Shown: positions 17,718 to 27,523, counted from the stretch's first letter. The stretch is DNA of 64,000 nt from SIG565 sp045613385 (GCA_045613385.1 JAZLAW010000016.1:1-64000); one strand, 5' to 3'. A program made the numbers and translations. The notes: generated by a model from the sequence alone, not told the origin.

Positions 17718-19806
17718 CTGCATTTTCCTTTTTAGGAGATTTTTTTGCTCTTGAAGGACAAGCAGAATTCATACAGTATTTTCTTCCGCGGCCCATAATT
17801 ATATAACTGCCGCACTCTTTACAGATATCACCGGTTGGAAGTCCAGGAGATGCAAAATCACATTTCGGATAATCTGCACAACCGTAAAAAGACTTTCCTG
17901 TTTTCTTAGAGTTTCTCTTTATAAGTTTTCCGCCACATTTAGGACAAGGCTGTTTAATTTCATCTGCCGGCATCGGCTTTGTGTTTTTACATTCAGGGAA
18001 ACCGGGACAAGCCAAAAACTTGCCAAAACGGCTTGATTTAACCACCATTGTTCTGCCACACTTATCGCAGGTGACATCACTTTCTACATCCGGTACCTTT
18101 ACGTGTTTACCATTAAGCTCGGTTTCAGCTTTTGTAAGTTCTGCCGCAAATTCCTTATAGAAATTTTCCATTATTCTAACCCAATTAACGTCACCCGCCG
18201 CAATAGAGTCAAGATCGGTTTCAACACTTGCAGTAAATTTAACGTCCATAATATTTTTAAAATGTTTGGAAATTAAATCTGATACAACAATACCGAGTGC
18301 TGTAGGTTTAAGCGACTTCTTCTCACGTTCAATATATTCGCGTTGTAAAATATTGGCGATAATTGTAGCATAGGTAGAAGGTCTGCCTATACCGTTTTCT
18401 TCAAGTGCTTTTATAAGTGTAGGTTCTGTATAACGTGCAGGTGGAAGTGTGAAATGCTGAGCGGATACGAGTTCCTTGAATTTAAGTATGTCATCCTTAT
18501 TCATTTCAGGTAACACGCCACCTACTGTTTCTTCATCATCTTTACCTTCTTCGTAAAGAACGGTAAATCCATCGAATTTAACAGAGTATCCTGTTGCCTT
18601 AAAAAGATAATTTCCCGCAGTTATATCAACTGCTACTGTATCCTGTACACAGTTTGCCATAAGAGATGCTACAAAACGACACCAGATAAGACGGTATAGT
18701 TTGTATTGTTCCGCCGAGAGACTTTCCTTAACACTTTCTGGGGTTAAGAAGATGTCTGTAGGTCGTATTGCTTCGTGTGCATCCTGAGCATTATTACTTG
18801 TTTTAAAGAAACGCTCTGTTTTAGGCAAATACTTTTCACCGTATACCGAAGTTATATAGTTTTTAGCCGACATACGCGCTTCGCCTGAAATTCTTAACGA
18901 GTCGGTACGCATATAGGTAATAAGACCCGTTGTCCCACGGCCGATAATATCAATACCTTCATAAAGTTGCTGTGCGATACGCATAGTCTTCTGACCTGTG
19001 AAGTTCAATTTTCTTGATGCTTCCTGTTGCAAGGTAGATGTGATAAACGGCGGGGCGGGTTGCTTATTCCTTATGCCCTTTTTGATTTTATCGACTTTAT
19101 ATTCTGCACCATCAAGTTCATTTTTAATATTGTTTGCGGTTTCTTCGTTGGCAATTTCAATTTTTTTGCCATCTGCGCTACCGTAAAATTTAGCAATAAA
19201 CGAACGTTTACCCGATGCAAGTTTTGCATCAAGTGTCCAATATTCTTCGGGTATGAAAGCTTCTATTTTCTTTTCTTTATCAACGATGAGTTTAAGCGCC
19301 ACGCTCTGAACTCTACCGGCTGATAGTCCGCGTTTAACCTTCTTCCAAAGGAAAGGACTTAATTTGTAACCAACCACGCGGTCAAGTGCACGACGTGCCT
19401 GTTGCGCATCAACAAGGTCTAAATCAAGTTTACGGGGGTTGGCCATTCCGTTTTCAACACCCGTTTTGGTAATTTCATTAAATGTAACGCGGTTATCGTT
19501 ATTCATATCAAGCGCCAAAAGCTGTGCCAAGTGCCACGAAATAGCTTCTCCTTCGCGGTCAGGGTCGGTCGCGAGATATACAAAATCTGCCGCGGCGGCC
19601 GCATCCTTAAGCTTTTTTATAACTTCCTTTTTGCCCGATATAGTTTCATATTTAAGTTCAAAGTTATTTTCAATGTCAACGCCGAGTTTTGATTTGGGTA
19701 AATCTCGAATGTGTCCCATTGATGCCATTATTTCATAATCACTGCCGAGTATTTTTTTTATACTTTTAATTTTAGATGGTGACTCAACAATAACAAGTTT
19801 CGACAT
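17710..19806 (-). CDS. topA: DNA topoisomerase I
   Basis: 698 residues, type IA. Toprim domain at the start (KLVIVESPSKIKSI and ATDPDREGEAISWH with the acidic metal residues), active-site tyrosine in GLITYMRTDSLRIS (about 295), and three C-terminal zinc ribbons (CDKCGR...CPGFPEC, CPKCGG...CADYPKC, CKECGS...CMNSAC). It relaxes negative supercoils. It lies between dprA and trmFO, the standard Bacillota order. Confidence 0.97.
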   Translation of the reverse strand: MSKLVIVESPSKIKSIKKILGSDYEIMASMGHIRDLPKSKLGVDIENNFELKYETISGKKEVIKKLKDAAAAADFVYLATDPDREGEAISWHLAQLLALDMNNDNRVTFNEITKTGVENGMANPRKLDLDLVDAQQARRALDRVVGYKLSPFLWKKVKRGLSAGRVQSVALKLIVDKEKKIEAFIPEEYWTLDAKLASGKRSFIAKFYGSADGKKIEIANEETANNIKNELDGAEYKVDKIKKGIRNKQPAPPFITSTLQQEASRKLNFTGQKTMRIAQQLYEGIDIIGRGTTGLITYMRTDSLRISGEARMSAKNYITSVYGEKYLPKTERFFKTSNNAQDAHEAIRPTDIFLTPESVKESLSAEQYKLYRLIWCRFVASLMANCVQDTVAVDITAGNYLFKATGYSVKFDGFTVLYEEGKDDEETVGGVLPEMNKDDILKFKELVSAQHFTLPPARYTEPTLIKALEENGIGRPSTYATIIANILQREYIEREKKSLKPTALGIVVSDLISKHFKNIMDVKFTASVETDLDSIAAGDVNWVRIMENFYKEFAAELTKAETELNGKHVKVPDVESDVTCDKCGRTMVVKSSRFGKFLACPGFPECKNTKPMPADEIKQPCPKCGGKLIKRNSKKTGKSFYGCADYPKCDFASPGLPTGDICKECGSYIIMGRGRKYCMNSACPSRAKKSPKKENADE

Positions 19807-19844
19807 TTTTAATCTCCTTTAGTAAGCAAACGCCGTTTGCTTTT

Positions 19845-21011
19845 CTATTTAAGTCCATATCTGCCGCCTGGCAGAGCTTCAATATAACCGAGTATCTCGA
19901 GTTCGGTGACTGCCGCTAAAATCTCACTGAGCGTTAGGTCTGCACAATCGATTTCGTCAATAAGAAAAATCGGCTTATCTAATTGATTATACACTATTTT
20001 TGCCGTTTTTGAAAGATTATCCGTAATATTTTTTTTAATTTTTTTAGGTTGCGACGGTTCCATCGTTTCAACAACGTCTTGTTCTTTGTTTTCTGCAGTC
20101 ATTACCGCCTTGGTTTCAAATGCTCTTTTTGGGAATATTTTATCGGGAAATCTTACTATATATTCGCCGAAAATATCTCCCGCATTGAGTAAAGCTGTCG
20201 CACCGTCCTGAATAAGTTTATTAGAACCTTTGTACTGAAGATATGTAGGGTTACCCGGAATTACAAATACATCTCTGCCTTGGTCGTTAGCGTGATTTGC
20301 CGTTATAAGTGCGCCGCTTCTCTCGCCTGCTTCTACAACCACTGTACCGTGAGACAGGCCTGACATTATACGGTTTCTTATATGAAACGTATATTTTGAA
20401 GCATTAACATTTGGGAAGAACTCACTCACCACTATCCCGTGCTTTGCTATAGTATCCCGAAGCGGTTTGTTTTCTTTTAAGTAGGAACTGTTTATTCCAC
20501 AGGCCAATACACAAGCCGTATTACCATTTACCGCCAATGCGCCCTTATGCGCCGCGGAATCACTACCCTTAGCACCACCACTGACAATGGTGAAACCTCC
20601 CGAAGCCAGTCTTGCAGATAAAGAAAAAGCCGCTTTTTTACCGAAGACAGACACTTCTCTGGGGCCAACAATACATATTGTGGGTTGGTTATTCAGTAAA
20701 TCTATATTGCCCTTAAAATACAACAAAAGCGGTGGATTTTCAATTTCTCTGAGCAATGATGGATAATGAGAATTATTTATACATACCAACGAAATGCCCG
20801 AATTCTTACAATCATTTAAGACCTTCATTGCAAAATCTAAACTTTTATTTTGTAATTTAGTGAGTTGTGCCATAGTAAACAACCCTGAAAGTTTTAAATC
20901 ATCATACGAAGCGTTATATACACCTTTGGCATTTCCAAATTTCTCTAAAACCGGCTTAACAAACCTGTTACCCGGTTTTAAAATGCTTTGAAGCCATATC
21001 CAATATTCCAT
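19845..21011 (-). CDS. dprA: DNA-processing protein DprA
   Basis: About 388 residues from the ATG at 21011, which overlaps the previous stop by one base (TAATG). The Rossmann-like DprA core contains GPREVSVFGKKAAFSL, SGGAKGSDSAAHKGAL and VVEAGERSGALITA; a winged-helix-like tail follows (about 320-388). DprA loads RecA on incoming single-stranded DNA in transformation; a ComF-like gene is also present in the window at 24.2 kb. Confidence 0.94.
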   Translation of the reverse strand: MEYWIWLQSILKPGNRFVKPVLEKFGNAKGVYNASYDDLKLSGLFTMAQLTKLQNKSLDFAMKVLNDCKNSGISLVCINNSHYPSLLREIENPPLLLYFKGNIDLLNNQPTICIVGPREVSVFGKKAAFSLSARLASGGFTIVSGGAKGSDSAAHKGALAVNGNTACVLACGINSSYLKENKPLRDTIAKHGIVVSEFFPNVNASKYTFHIRNRIMSGLSHGTVVVEAGERSGALITANHANDQGRDVFVIPGNPTYLQYKGSNKLIQDGATALLNAGDIFGEYIVRFPDKIFPKRAFETKAVMTAENKEQDVVETMEPSQPKKIKKNITDNLSKTAKIVYNQLDKPIFLIDEIDCADLTLSEILAAVTELEILGYIEALPGGRYGLK

Positions 21012-21787
21012 TATCTCACTAACTCCCACATAGCAATAGCAGCTGCTGCCGCCGCATTCAACGATTCTGCACTGCCCGACATAGGTATCGTGACACCGTT
21101 CGCTATAGCCTTGATTTCTTCTGTAAGACCATTTGCTTCATTACCGATAATAACAATACTGCCACCACCAAATTCGACAGTGCGAATATCTTTACCGCCA
21201 TTTACAACGCATCCGAACAGTTTAAGTCCACTGTTTTTAAGCAGACTTACAAAATCTTCGGCGACTATAATATCCATACGCAACACCGTGCCCATTGATG
21301 CACGTAACACCTTGGGACTATACGGGTCACAACCGCCCGAAGACAGAATAATACCGTCAATTCCTATAGCTTCTGCAGTTCTTGATATCGCCCCGAGATT
21401 AGACGGGTCTGAGATATTTTCAAGAGCTATATAACGGCCGGTTTTATTTAATTCTTCCGCCTTTCTTGTAGGAATTTTGCCTACCAATAATATGCCCTGC
21501 GGATTTTTTGTATCGGCAATTTTCTCAAATAAATGTTTTTTTACTATTACGGTTTCTTCTGATGCCAATATATATTTTTTTAGTGATTCGACCTGTTTTT
21601 CATAGAATTCTTCGGAAATTACAAGTGTTTTAATTTCTACAGAATTATCCACACAGTCATCACACACTCTTAGTCCTTCAACTGCAAAAAGACCCGTTTC
21701 CTTGCGGTAACGAGCAGAAGATTGTAGCTTTACAATATTCTTTATTATTGGATTATCTTTACTTGAAATAATCTTGAATGATGACAT
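21011..21787 (-). CDS. SpoU/TrmH family RNA 2'-O-methyltransferase
   Basis: 258 residues. An N-terminal substrate-binding domain (about 1-100, with SARYRKETGLFAVEGLR) precedes the SPOUT knot: DPSNLGAISRTAEA, IVIIGNEANGL and MSGSAESLNAAAAAAIAMWE are the three SpoU motifs. It methylates a ribose in rRNA or tRNA; the site is unknown. It opens the run leading to dprA and follows the rplT terminator. Confidence 0.9.
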   Translation of the reverse strand: MSSFKIISSKDNPIIKNIVKLQSSARYRKETGLFAVEGLRVCDDCVDNSVEIKTLVISEEFYEKQVESLKKYILASEETVIVKKHLFEKIADTKNPQGILLVGKIPTRKAEELNKTGRYIALENISDPSNLGAISRTAEAIGIDGIILSSGGCDPYSPKVLRASMGTVLRMDIIVAEDFVSLLKNSGLKLFGCVVNGGKDIRTVEFGGGSIVIIGNEANGLTEEIKAIANGVTIPMSGSAESLNAAAAAAIAMWELVR

Positions 21788-21814
21788 TTTTATACACCTT
21801 TATCAAAAGAAAGT

Positions 21815-21841
21815 CGCCCGAGATAACTAAAATCTCGGGCG
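21815..21841 (-). terminator. Terminator after rplT
   Basis: A 10-bp perfect stem CGCCCGAGAT/ATCTCGGGCG with 7-nt loop, then ACTTTCTTTTG on the minus strand. It separates infC-rpmI-rplT from the methyltransferase-dprA operon, with partial readthrough possible because the tail is interrupted. Confidence 0.75.
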
Positions 21842-21847
21842 TAAATA

Positions 21848-22207
21848 TTATTTTTCTAAAGCTTTTTTTGCATTCTTTGCAAGAGTAGCAAATCCGGCAG
21901 CATCATTTACAGCCAGTTCTGCAAGCATTTTGCGGTTAATCTGAACGCCAGCCTTTTTAAGACCATTCATAAATGTAGAATAGTTCATACCGTTGATTTT
22001 AGCTGCAGCTGAAATACGGGTAATCCAAAGACGACGGAAGTCACGCTTTTTAAGTCTACGACCGATATAAGCGTAATTACCAGATTTCATAACCGCTTCC
22101 TTAGCGGTTTTAAAGAGCTTTGATTTAGCTCCAAAATAGCCCTTAGCGAGCTTTAAAGTTTTATTTCTTCTTTTGCGTGTTGATAACGCACCTTTAACTC
22201 GTGCCAT
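21848..22207 (-). CDS. rplT: 50S ribosomal protein L20
   Basis: 119 residues, standard length. Family blocks ARVKGALSTRKRRNKTLKLAKGYFG (start), RRDFRRLWITRI-type core (KKRDFRRLWITRISAAA) and the FATLAKNAKKAL end. It binds 23S rRNA early in 50S assembly and, in related Bacillota, represses its own operon through the leader RNA upstream of infC. Confidence 0.98.
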   Translation of the reverse strand: MARVKGALSTRKRRNKTLKLAKGYFGAKSKLFKTAKEAVMKSGNYAYIGRRLKKRDFRRLWITRISAAAKINGMNYSTFMNGLKKAGVQINRKMLAELAVNDAAGFATLAKNAKKALEK

Positions 22208-22230
22208 TTAAGCAACCTCCACTCTTTTCC

Positions 22231-22428
22231 TTAATTATAAGGCATCATTTTCTTTACCTTTGCAACGTTTGTTACATCGGTAACGACTACCTTACGTAAA
22301 TTTCTCTTACGTTTTGTTGTTTTCTTGTTTAAAATGTGTGACTTGTAAGCATGACCGCGTTTTACCAAGCCTGTTTTTGTGAACTTGAAACGCTTTTTTG
22401 CACCACTGTGTGTCTTAATTTTAGGCAT
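22231..22428 (-). CDS. rpmI: 50S ribosomal protein L35
   Basis: 65 residues, very basic, starting PKIKTHSGAKKRFKFTKTG and containing RGHAYKSHILNKKTTKRKR. It lies between infC and rplT as usual. Confidence 0.98.
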   Translation of the reverse strand: MPKIKTHSGAKKRFKFTKTGLVKRGHAYKSHILNKKTTKRKRNLRKVVVTDVTNVAKVKKMMPYN

Positions 22429-22454
22429 TTTTAAAACCCTCCTTAATTATTAAC

Positions 22455-22973
22455 TTACTTTGACGATTTTGGCGCTAAGAACATAAGCATATTACGTCCT
22501 TCCATCTTAGCAGGTTTCTCAACACTTGCATATTCTGAACAAAATTCAGCAAATCTGCTCATAATTTCCAAGCCTATTTCGGGATGGCCGAATTCACGAC
22601 CGCGGAAGCGGATGGAAACCTTTACCTTATCCCCTGACTTTAAAAACTTAATCGCATTCTTGCCTTTTGTTTCAAAATCGTGAGTGTCAATGCTTAGTCC
22701 GAGACGAACTTCCTTGACGTCAACAACCTTTTGGTTTTTTCTTGCTTCCTTCTCGCGCTTAGCCTGTTCAAAACGGTATTTACCAAAATCCATTATCTTG
22801 CAAACAGGCGGTACGGCGTTGGGAGAGATATTAACCAAATCGAGATTTTTCTCTGCCGCGGCTGACAAAGCGTCCTTAAGCGATAAAATCCCTAATTGCG
22901 AACCATCAGTATCAATTACTCGTACTTCTTTTGCTCTTATTGATTCATTAATCAATATTTCCTTGCTGCTAAT
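22455..22973 (-). CDS. infC: Translation initiation factor IF-3, AUU start
   Basis: 172 residues if translation starts at the ATT at 22971-22973. GGAGGTG lies 7 bp upstream of that codon and the protein then begins (M)SSKEILINESIRAKEVRV, like other IF-3 proteins. The longer open frame to 23039 runs through the attenuator hairpin and codes for an unlikely Cys-rich leader, so it is rejected. N domain about 1-75, C domain 85-172 with KVSIRFRGREFGH. An AUU start is the known means by which IF-3 limits its own translation. Confidence 0.93.
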   Translation of the reverse strand: MSSKEILINESIRAKEVRVIDTDGSQLGILSLKDALSAAAEKNLDLVNISPNAVPPVCKIMDFGKYRFEQAKREKEARKNQKVVDVKEVRLGLSIDTHDFETKGKNAIKFLKSGDKVKVSIRFRGREFGHPEIGLEIMSRFAEFCSEYASVEKPAKMEGRNMLMFLAPKSSK

Positions 22974-23134
22974 ATTAAAGCACCTCCGACACAGTATAAT
23001 AACATCAAAAAAGCACGGACAACAAAGTCGTCCGTGCATAATAAACCTAATAAACCCTGCGGCTTTTAAGTGAATTATTAACCCTTTGAGTTAATCTCTA
23101 GGGTGAGAACGACATTACTGCTCTACTTTATTGT
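22974..23134 (-). ncRNA. infC-rpmI-rplT leader RNA, L20-leader type attenuator
   Basis: About 160 nt lie between the predicted transcription start and the AUU codon. They hold several pairings (ATTAAC/GTTAAT around 23073-23092 and others) and end in the terminator at 23007-23037. Regulated leaders before infC are known in Bacillota, where L20 binding causes termination. The assignment rests on position and architecture, not on a covariance match. Confidence 0.6.
23007..23037 (-). terminator. Attenuator terminator before infC
   Basis: An 8-bp GC-rich stem GCACGGAC/GTCCGTGC with a 9-nt loop and TTTTTT on the minus strand, 34 bp upstream of the infC start. A terminator in front of a gene rather than behind one points to attenuation. 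Confidence 0.8.
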
Positions 23135-23140
23135 TTACAT

Positions 23141-23169
23141 ATTTTAACATTGTTTTTGCGTTTTGTCAA
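23141..23169 (-). promoter_or_regulatory. Promoter of infC operon
   Basis: On the minus strand TTGACA (23164-23169), 17 bp, TAAAAT (23141-23146). It lies just after the mreB stop, so infC has its own strong promoter. Confidence 0.75.
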
Positions 23170-23178
23170 GACTAATTT

Positions 23179-24204
23179 TTAATCAATTTTAAGTTCTTTT
23201 ATAGAACGGTATTGGAAATCAACATTACTTAAAAGTTCGGGTTTCTTAAGCGCTATAGCAACACCTCGCACCACCGAGTGAATAGGGTCGGCAGAAACGT
23301 GCACCTTTGTACCCAAATAATCTTCCATAAGCTCGGGCATTCCGTTAATTAGTGAACTGCCACCCGTAAGATACATACCTTCTGTCATAATATCAGCAAC
23401 TAAATCGGGATCAGTTTTTTCGAGCACCGCACGTATATCGTTACAAATGGAAAGCGCTGTATCGATAATAACATCGTAAATTTCACTCGATGTAATTTCA
23501 AATGACTGAGGAAGTCCTGTCACAATATTCTTACCCTTTGCGATTATCGCTATTTCAACGGGGCGTTTTATAACCGTGCTTAACTGTTTTTTTATTTTCT
23601 CTGCGGTTAAAGGGCCAATTTCTATATTATATTCTTTTCTGACATATTTTTCTATAAGTTCATCGAATGTATTTCCCGCAGTTTTGGAAGAATCACACTG
23701 GGCAATACCCCCAAGAGACAGTGTGGCTATATCGGTAGAACCTGCCCCCATATCAACTATCAAATTACCCTGTGGCTTAAAGAAATCTATGCCGAAACCT
23801 ATTGCCACTGCAATCGGGTTCTCTACTACAGTTACGTTTCTGCCGCCGCTCTCCATTACAACCTGTTCGAGAGAGTGATGCTGAAGTTCAGTAACCCCTG
23901 TAGGCAGTGCCGCCATAACTCTCGGGCGCAAAATACGACTACCGAAGCAGCCGTGCATATAGTGACTGAGCATAGCCTGTGCCAAATCATAATCGGCTAT
24001 TGTTCCATTCTTTATCGGGTGAACACAAAGCAGACTGTCGGGTGTTCTGCCCAAGGTCTGTAATGCTTCTTCCCCAAAATAAAGCGGTTCCATAGTATCT
24101 GCATCTACAGTTACTACACTGGGTAACTCAAGAACAATTTTGGAGCCGGAAAATATTACGGTTTTAGAAGAACCTAAATCAATTCCTATATCCGTTGTTT
24201 TCAT
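23179..24204 (-). CDS. mreB: MreB-like rod-shape protein
   Basis: 341 residues, an actin-fold ATPase. Phosphate 1 block DIGIDLGSSKTVIF, phosphate 2 NLIVDMGAGSTDIATLS, adenosine block MYLTGGSSLINGMPELM. MreB filaments guide wall synthesis in rod cells. No mreC or mreD is adjacent; it is last in a leftward group with recD2 and comF, so it may be an Mbl/MreBH-type extra copy. Confidence 0.9.
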   Translation of the reverse strand: MKTTDIGIDLGSSKTVIFSGSKIVLELPSVVTVDADTMEPLYFGEEALQTLGRTPDSLLCVHPIKNGTIADYDLAQAMLSHYMHGCFGSRILRPRVMAALPTGVTELQHHSLEQVVMESGGRNVTVVENPIAVAIGFGIDFFKPQGNLIVDMGAGSTDIATLSLGGIAQCDSSKTAGNTFDELIEKYVRKEYNIEIGPLTAEKIKKQLSTVIKRPVEIAIIAKGKNIVTGLPQSFEITSSEIYDVIIDTALSICNDIRAVLEKTDPDLVADIMTEGMYLTGGSSLINGMPELMEDYLGTKVHVSADPIHSVVRGVAIALKKPELLSNVDFQYRSIKELKID

Positions 24205-24235
24205 TCATATCACCAAATACATTATATTTTATATT

Positions 24236-24931
24236 TCACTTTTTTTCAATACCGAAAACATTTGTTATTACTATTGCGCAATATACATCCTGTACACCTG
24301 AAAAGAGTAGTTCCTTTGTACATTCATTTAGTGTGGCGCCTGTAGTCTTTACATCATCAATAAGTAATACCGTTCCATAGTCGTTTTTGCTCGGAAAATA
24401 AAACATATCTCTTACATTTTCTATTCTTTCTTTGTGATTAAGCGTGTGTTGTGATTTTTTAAAAGGACGTTTCTTTAGGGTGCGGCAGTATGGCACTCCA
24501 AGTTTCTGTGCAACTGCTTTTGCTATAACTTCACTATGATTATATCCCTTGTAAAAATATTTGAACGATGACATAGGTACACTTGTGACTCTGTCAAATT
24601 TTACAGAACCAAAATATTCTCTTACCTTTTCGCATATTTTATCTGCCAAAAATTCGGCCGCATCGGTCTTGTTGCCAAATTTAAATCGGTAAATCATTTT
24701 CATTGAATTATCGCCCTTATAAAAAGGTGCTACACAACCCGAAAAGCGGTATACACGGTATTTGCATTCACATTGCTTCTTTATGGCGCCGCATACAGAA
24801 CAGTTTTTGTCGACATATTCTAATTCTTCTTTGCATTTTCCGCATACCGAAGCATTTCTATGTATTATTTCCCCACAAATAGCACACCGCTTAGGAAATA
24901 AAAGCCATATTATGTATTTTATAAAACTCAT
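24236..24931 (-). CDS. comF: ComF family phosphoribosyltransferase-like protein
   Basis: 231 residues. The N-terminal zinc cluster CAICG...CGKC, CSVCG...CEC (about 16-56) precedes a phosphoribosyltransferase fold with the PRPP loop VLLIDDVKTTGATLNEC (about 190-206). ComFC relatives are needed for DNA uptake. It shares a 4-bp ATGA overlap with recD2, so the two DNA-handling genes are coupled. Confidence 0.9.
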   Translation of the reverse strand: MSFIKYIIWLLFPKRCAICGEIIHRNASVCGKCKEELEYVDKNCSVCGAIKKQCECKYRVYRFSGCVAPFYKGDNSMKMIYRFKFGNKTDAAEFLADKICEKVREYFGSVKFDRVTSVPMSSFKYFYKGYNHSEVIAKAVAQKLGVPYCRTLKKRPFKKSQHTLNHKERIENVRDMFYFPSKNDYGTVLLIDDVKTTGATLNECTKELLFSGVQDVYCAIVITNVFGIEKK

Positions 24932-27144
24932 ATTCTGTCCGCCTGTTTCAGAACAAACTCTGTAAGCGCGGTATATCTAAGTGTCTTCCGGTCATTTGCC
25001 GCCATCTGCAAAAGTATTTCCTCACGACCTACTACAACCAACACCTTTTTAGCCCGCGTAACCGCAGTATAGAGTAAATTTCTATAGCGGAGCATTTGCG
25101 GCACATCAAAAAGCGGCAACACAACACAATCAAACTCACTGCCCTGACTTTTATGTACGGTTACTGCATAAGCCAATTCTATCTGGCCTAAGTCATCACT
25201 TAAATATTCGGCAATCTTATCATCATATTTCACCTTTAGTGTGCCGCTACGCTTGTCCACAGATACAACCGTCCCTATATCACCGTTAAATACACCGCTA
25301 CCGCTTTCGCCATCCGGCTTATACCAAACTATATCGTAATTGTTTTTTGTCTGCATCACTTTATCGCCCTTGCGTATAAACACACCCATATAATTAAGTT
25401 GTTCCTTTTCTGAGTGCGCAGGGTTTAGTAACGACTGCAAAAGATTATTAAGATTATAACTTCCGCCATCCAATTTTCTTGATGGGCAGAGCACCTGTAT
25501 ATCCGAGATGGCAGAAAATCCGTATGCCACAGGTAACCGCTCGGTAACTAATTCAAGAACTGTATCTACAGAATCTGTTGTATTTTTTCTTTTTACCATA
25601 AAAAAGTCGGAATCGTTTCCGTTCGATAATTCTATTTTTTCGCCATCAATTATCCTGTGTGCATTAAGTACGATATCACTTTGGGATGCCTGTCTGAAAA
25701 CGGTTTTTAATTGAACCGAATCAATAAACTCTGATTTAAGTAAATCGTTAAGTACATTTCCCGCCCCTACGCTTGGCAACTGGTCTGCATCGCCAACCAT
25801 AATTATGCGACAACCACGTCGGAGCGCTCTCAAAAGGCTCTCAAAAAGCAGTGTGTCTACCATAGACATTTCATCTATGATTATGGCATCACAATCTAAC
25901 GGGTTTCGCTCGTTGCGGCTAAAAATATGTTTATCGTTTTCCGCCCACTCACTCTCAAGCAGTCGGTGAATAGTCTTGGCTTCATAGCCTGTAAGTTCGG
26001 TAATTCTTTGAGCCGCCCTGCCTGTTGGCGCCGCAAGAATTATATTAAGTTGCCTGTTCTCAAGTATTTTTATTATCGCGCTCAGTGTAGTGGTCTTTCC
26101 TGTACCGGGACCGCCTGTGAGTATCAACATTCCTTTATCTACCGCCGCGTGTATAGCAGTGCGTTGCAAATCTCCGAATTTGATTTTCTGCATATTTTCA
26201 ATTTGGTCTATCTCAAGTTCATCAATAGGTAAAATTTCAGAAATCTGGTCTCTTGCAGAGCACAAACGCGCCGCAATGTATTTTTCGGCATTGTAATACT
26301 GCGGTAAAAATACAAATTCTTTGCCACCGATTTTTTCTAAAACGATTAAAAACATTTGATTCATTTTTTCTATTGCAAACTCTATACTTTCGCTACCCAC
26401 AGACAAAAATTCCGTAGCAATATCAACCAACTTATCAAGCGGCACACAAGTGTGCCCGTTACCAAGATTCTTTTTGAGTATATATATTATACCCGCCTTA
26501 AGTCGTTCCGCACTATCAGGCTGAGTACCAAAACTATTGGCAATTTCTTCGGTGCGGTCAAAAGAAAAATCTATGCCTTCATCACATAAAATATATGGGT
26601 TGTCACTTACAAGTTTCACCGCTGAGTCGCCGAATTTTTTGAAAATTTTAAGTGCTTCATCGGGTGTTACTCCAAACGGGGACAAAAGCAGCATAATGTC
26701 TTTCAGAGAAAATTGCTTCTTATACTCTTTATTTATAAGCATCGCTTTGTTGTAAGATATACCCCTTATATTTGCTAAAAGCTCGGGTTGTTCTTCAATA
26801 ATATTTAACGACTCTTCGCCAAATTTATCTACAATAAGTCTTGCAGTTGCAGGGCCAACTCCTTTTATACTGCCGCTTGATAAATATCTCAGAATAGATG
26901 CTTTATCATTTCTTATTATTCTTTCAACCGTTTGGGCCTTAAACTGTTCACCATAGTTTGCGTGAGTAACAAATTTACCGCTACAGCTAACACTATCCCC
27001 TTCACATACAAATGGCATAACTCCAACAACCGTAATAAGTTCGCCATCGATATCCAATAAAGCAACTGTATATCCGTTGTTGTCGTTTCTATATGTAATT
27101 TTTTCAATAGTTCCGTTTATACATTCCTTATTGTCTGACATCAT
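24928..27144 (-). CDS. recD2: RecD2 ATP-dependent DNA helicase
   Basis: 738 residues, the RecD-like 5'-3' helicase that occurs without RecBC. The long N-terminal region (1-330) has an OB-like start and helix-hairpin-helix segments (LSSGSIKGVGPATA). Superfamily 1 motifs follow: Walker A GGPGTGKTTT (about 345), DEMSMVD, GDADQLPSVGAGNVL, and C-terminal VTVHKSQGSEFD and YTAVTRAKK. It starts within the stop of the small gene before it (ATGA). Confidence 0.95.
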   Translation of the reverse strand: MMSDNKECINGTIEKITYRNDNNGYTVALLDIDGELITVVGVMPFVCEGDSVSCSGKFVTHANYGEQFKAQTVERIIRNDKASILRYLSSGSIKGVGPATARLIVDKFGEESLNIIEEQPELLANIRGISYNKAMLINKEYKKQFSLKDIMLLLSPFGVTPDEALKIFKKFGDSAVKLVSDNPYILCDEGIDFSFDRTEEIANSFGTQPDSAERLKAGIIYILKKNLGNGHTCVPLDKLVDIATEFLSVGSESIEFAIEKMNQMFLIVLEKIGGKEFVFLPQYYNAEKYIAARLCSARDQISEILPIDELEIDQIENMQKIKFGDLQRTAIHAAVDKGMLILTGGPGTGKTTTLSAIIKILENRQLNIILAAPTGRAAQRITELTGYEAKTIHRLLESEWAENDKHIFSRNERNPLDCDAIIIDEMSMVDTLLFESLLRALRRGCRIIMVGDADQLPSVGAGNVLNDLLKSEFIDSVQLKTVFRQASQSDIVLNAHRIIDGEKIELSNGNDSDFFMVKRKNTTDSVDTVLELVTERLPVAYGFSAISDIQVLCPSRKLDGGSYNLNNLLQSLLNPAHSEKEQLNYMGVFIRKGDKVMQTKNNYDIVWYKPDGESGSGVFNGDIGTVVSVDKRSGTLKVKYDDKIAEYLSDDLGQIELAYAVTVHKSQGSEFDCVVLPLFDVPQMLRYRNLLYTAVTRAKKVLVVVGREEILLQMAANDRKTLRYTALTEFVLKQADRI

Positions 27145-27476
27145 TTACCTCTGCATTCGTAATTTAAAAAATCAAAATTTTCGGTAAAATATATACCGTT
27201 ACCCGAAAAACGTTCTCTGCAATTTTTCTTTTTCTCATCCGACAAGTTACCTGTAAAGGCAACTAATATATGGGCGTATCTGTTCCCATGCCACTTAACT
27301 TCTTCAATAATTGACAATAACTGCGCTTCGGCTTCGCTCTCTGTAAGAACAGTTATTAGTATATTCTTTGCCGCTTCTTTTGGCTTTAAAACCCTGTAGC
27401 AGATTAAATGAAACAATTCGCTCATACCAAAAACCGCAAGAAGAGCCATAACAGTAATTAAAAATGCTTCAAACAT
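27141..27476 (-). CDS. Small single-pass membrane protein, unknown
   Basis: 111 residues. One hydrophobic segment (about 5-28) is followed by a soluble tail with alternating strands and helices (NILITVLTESEAEAQLLSII) and a charged C-terminus. I do not recognise the family. The 4-bp overlap with recD2 and a good start make translation likely. Confidence 0.6.
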   Translation of the reverse strand: MFEAFLITVMALLAVFGMSELFHLICYRVLKPKEAAKNILITVLTESEAEAQLLSIIEEVKWHGNRYAHILVAFTGNLSDEKKKNCRERFSGNGIYFTENFDFLNYECRGK

Positions 27477-27523
27477 AAAACCACCTCACGCTATTATATG
27501 CAATAGCTGATTTTATGTAACAA

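Noticed and set aside
22974..23039. N-terminal extension of IF-3
   Set aside because: It would be translated through the attenuator hairpin, is Cys-rich, is absent from the family, and a strong ribosome site precedes the AUU codon.
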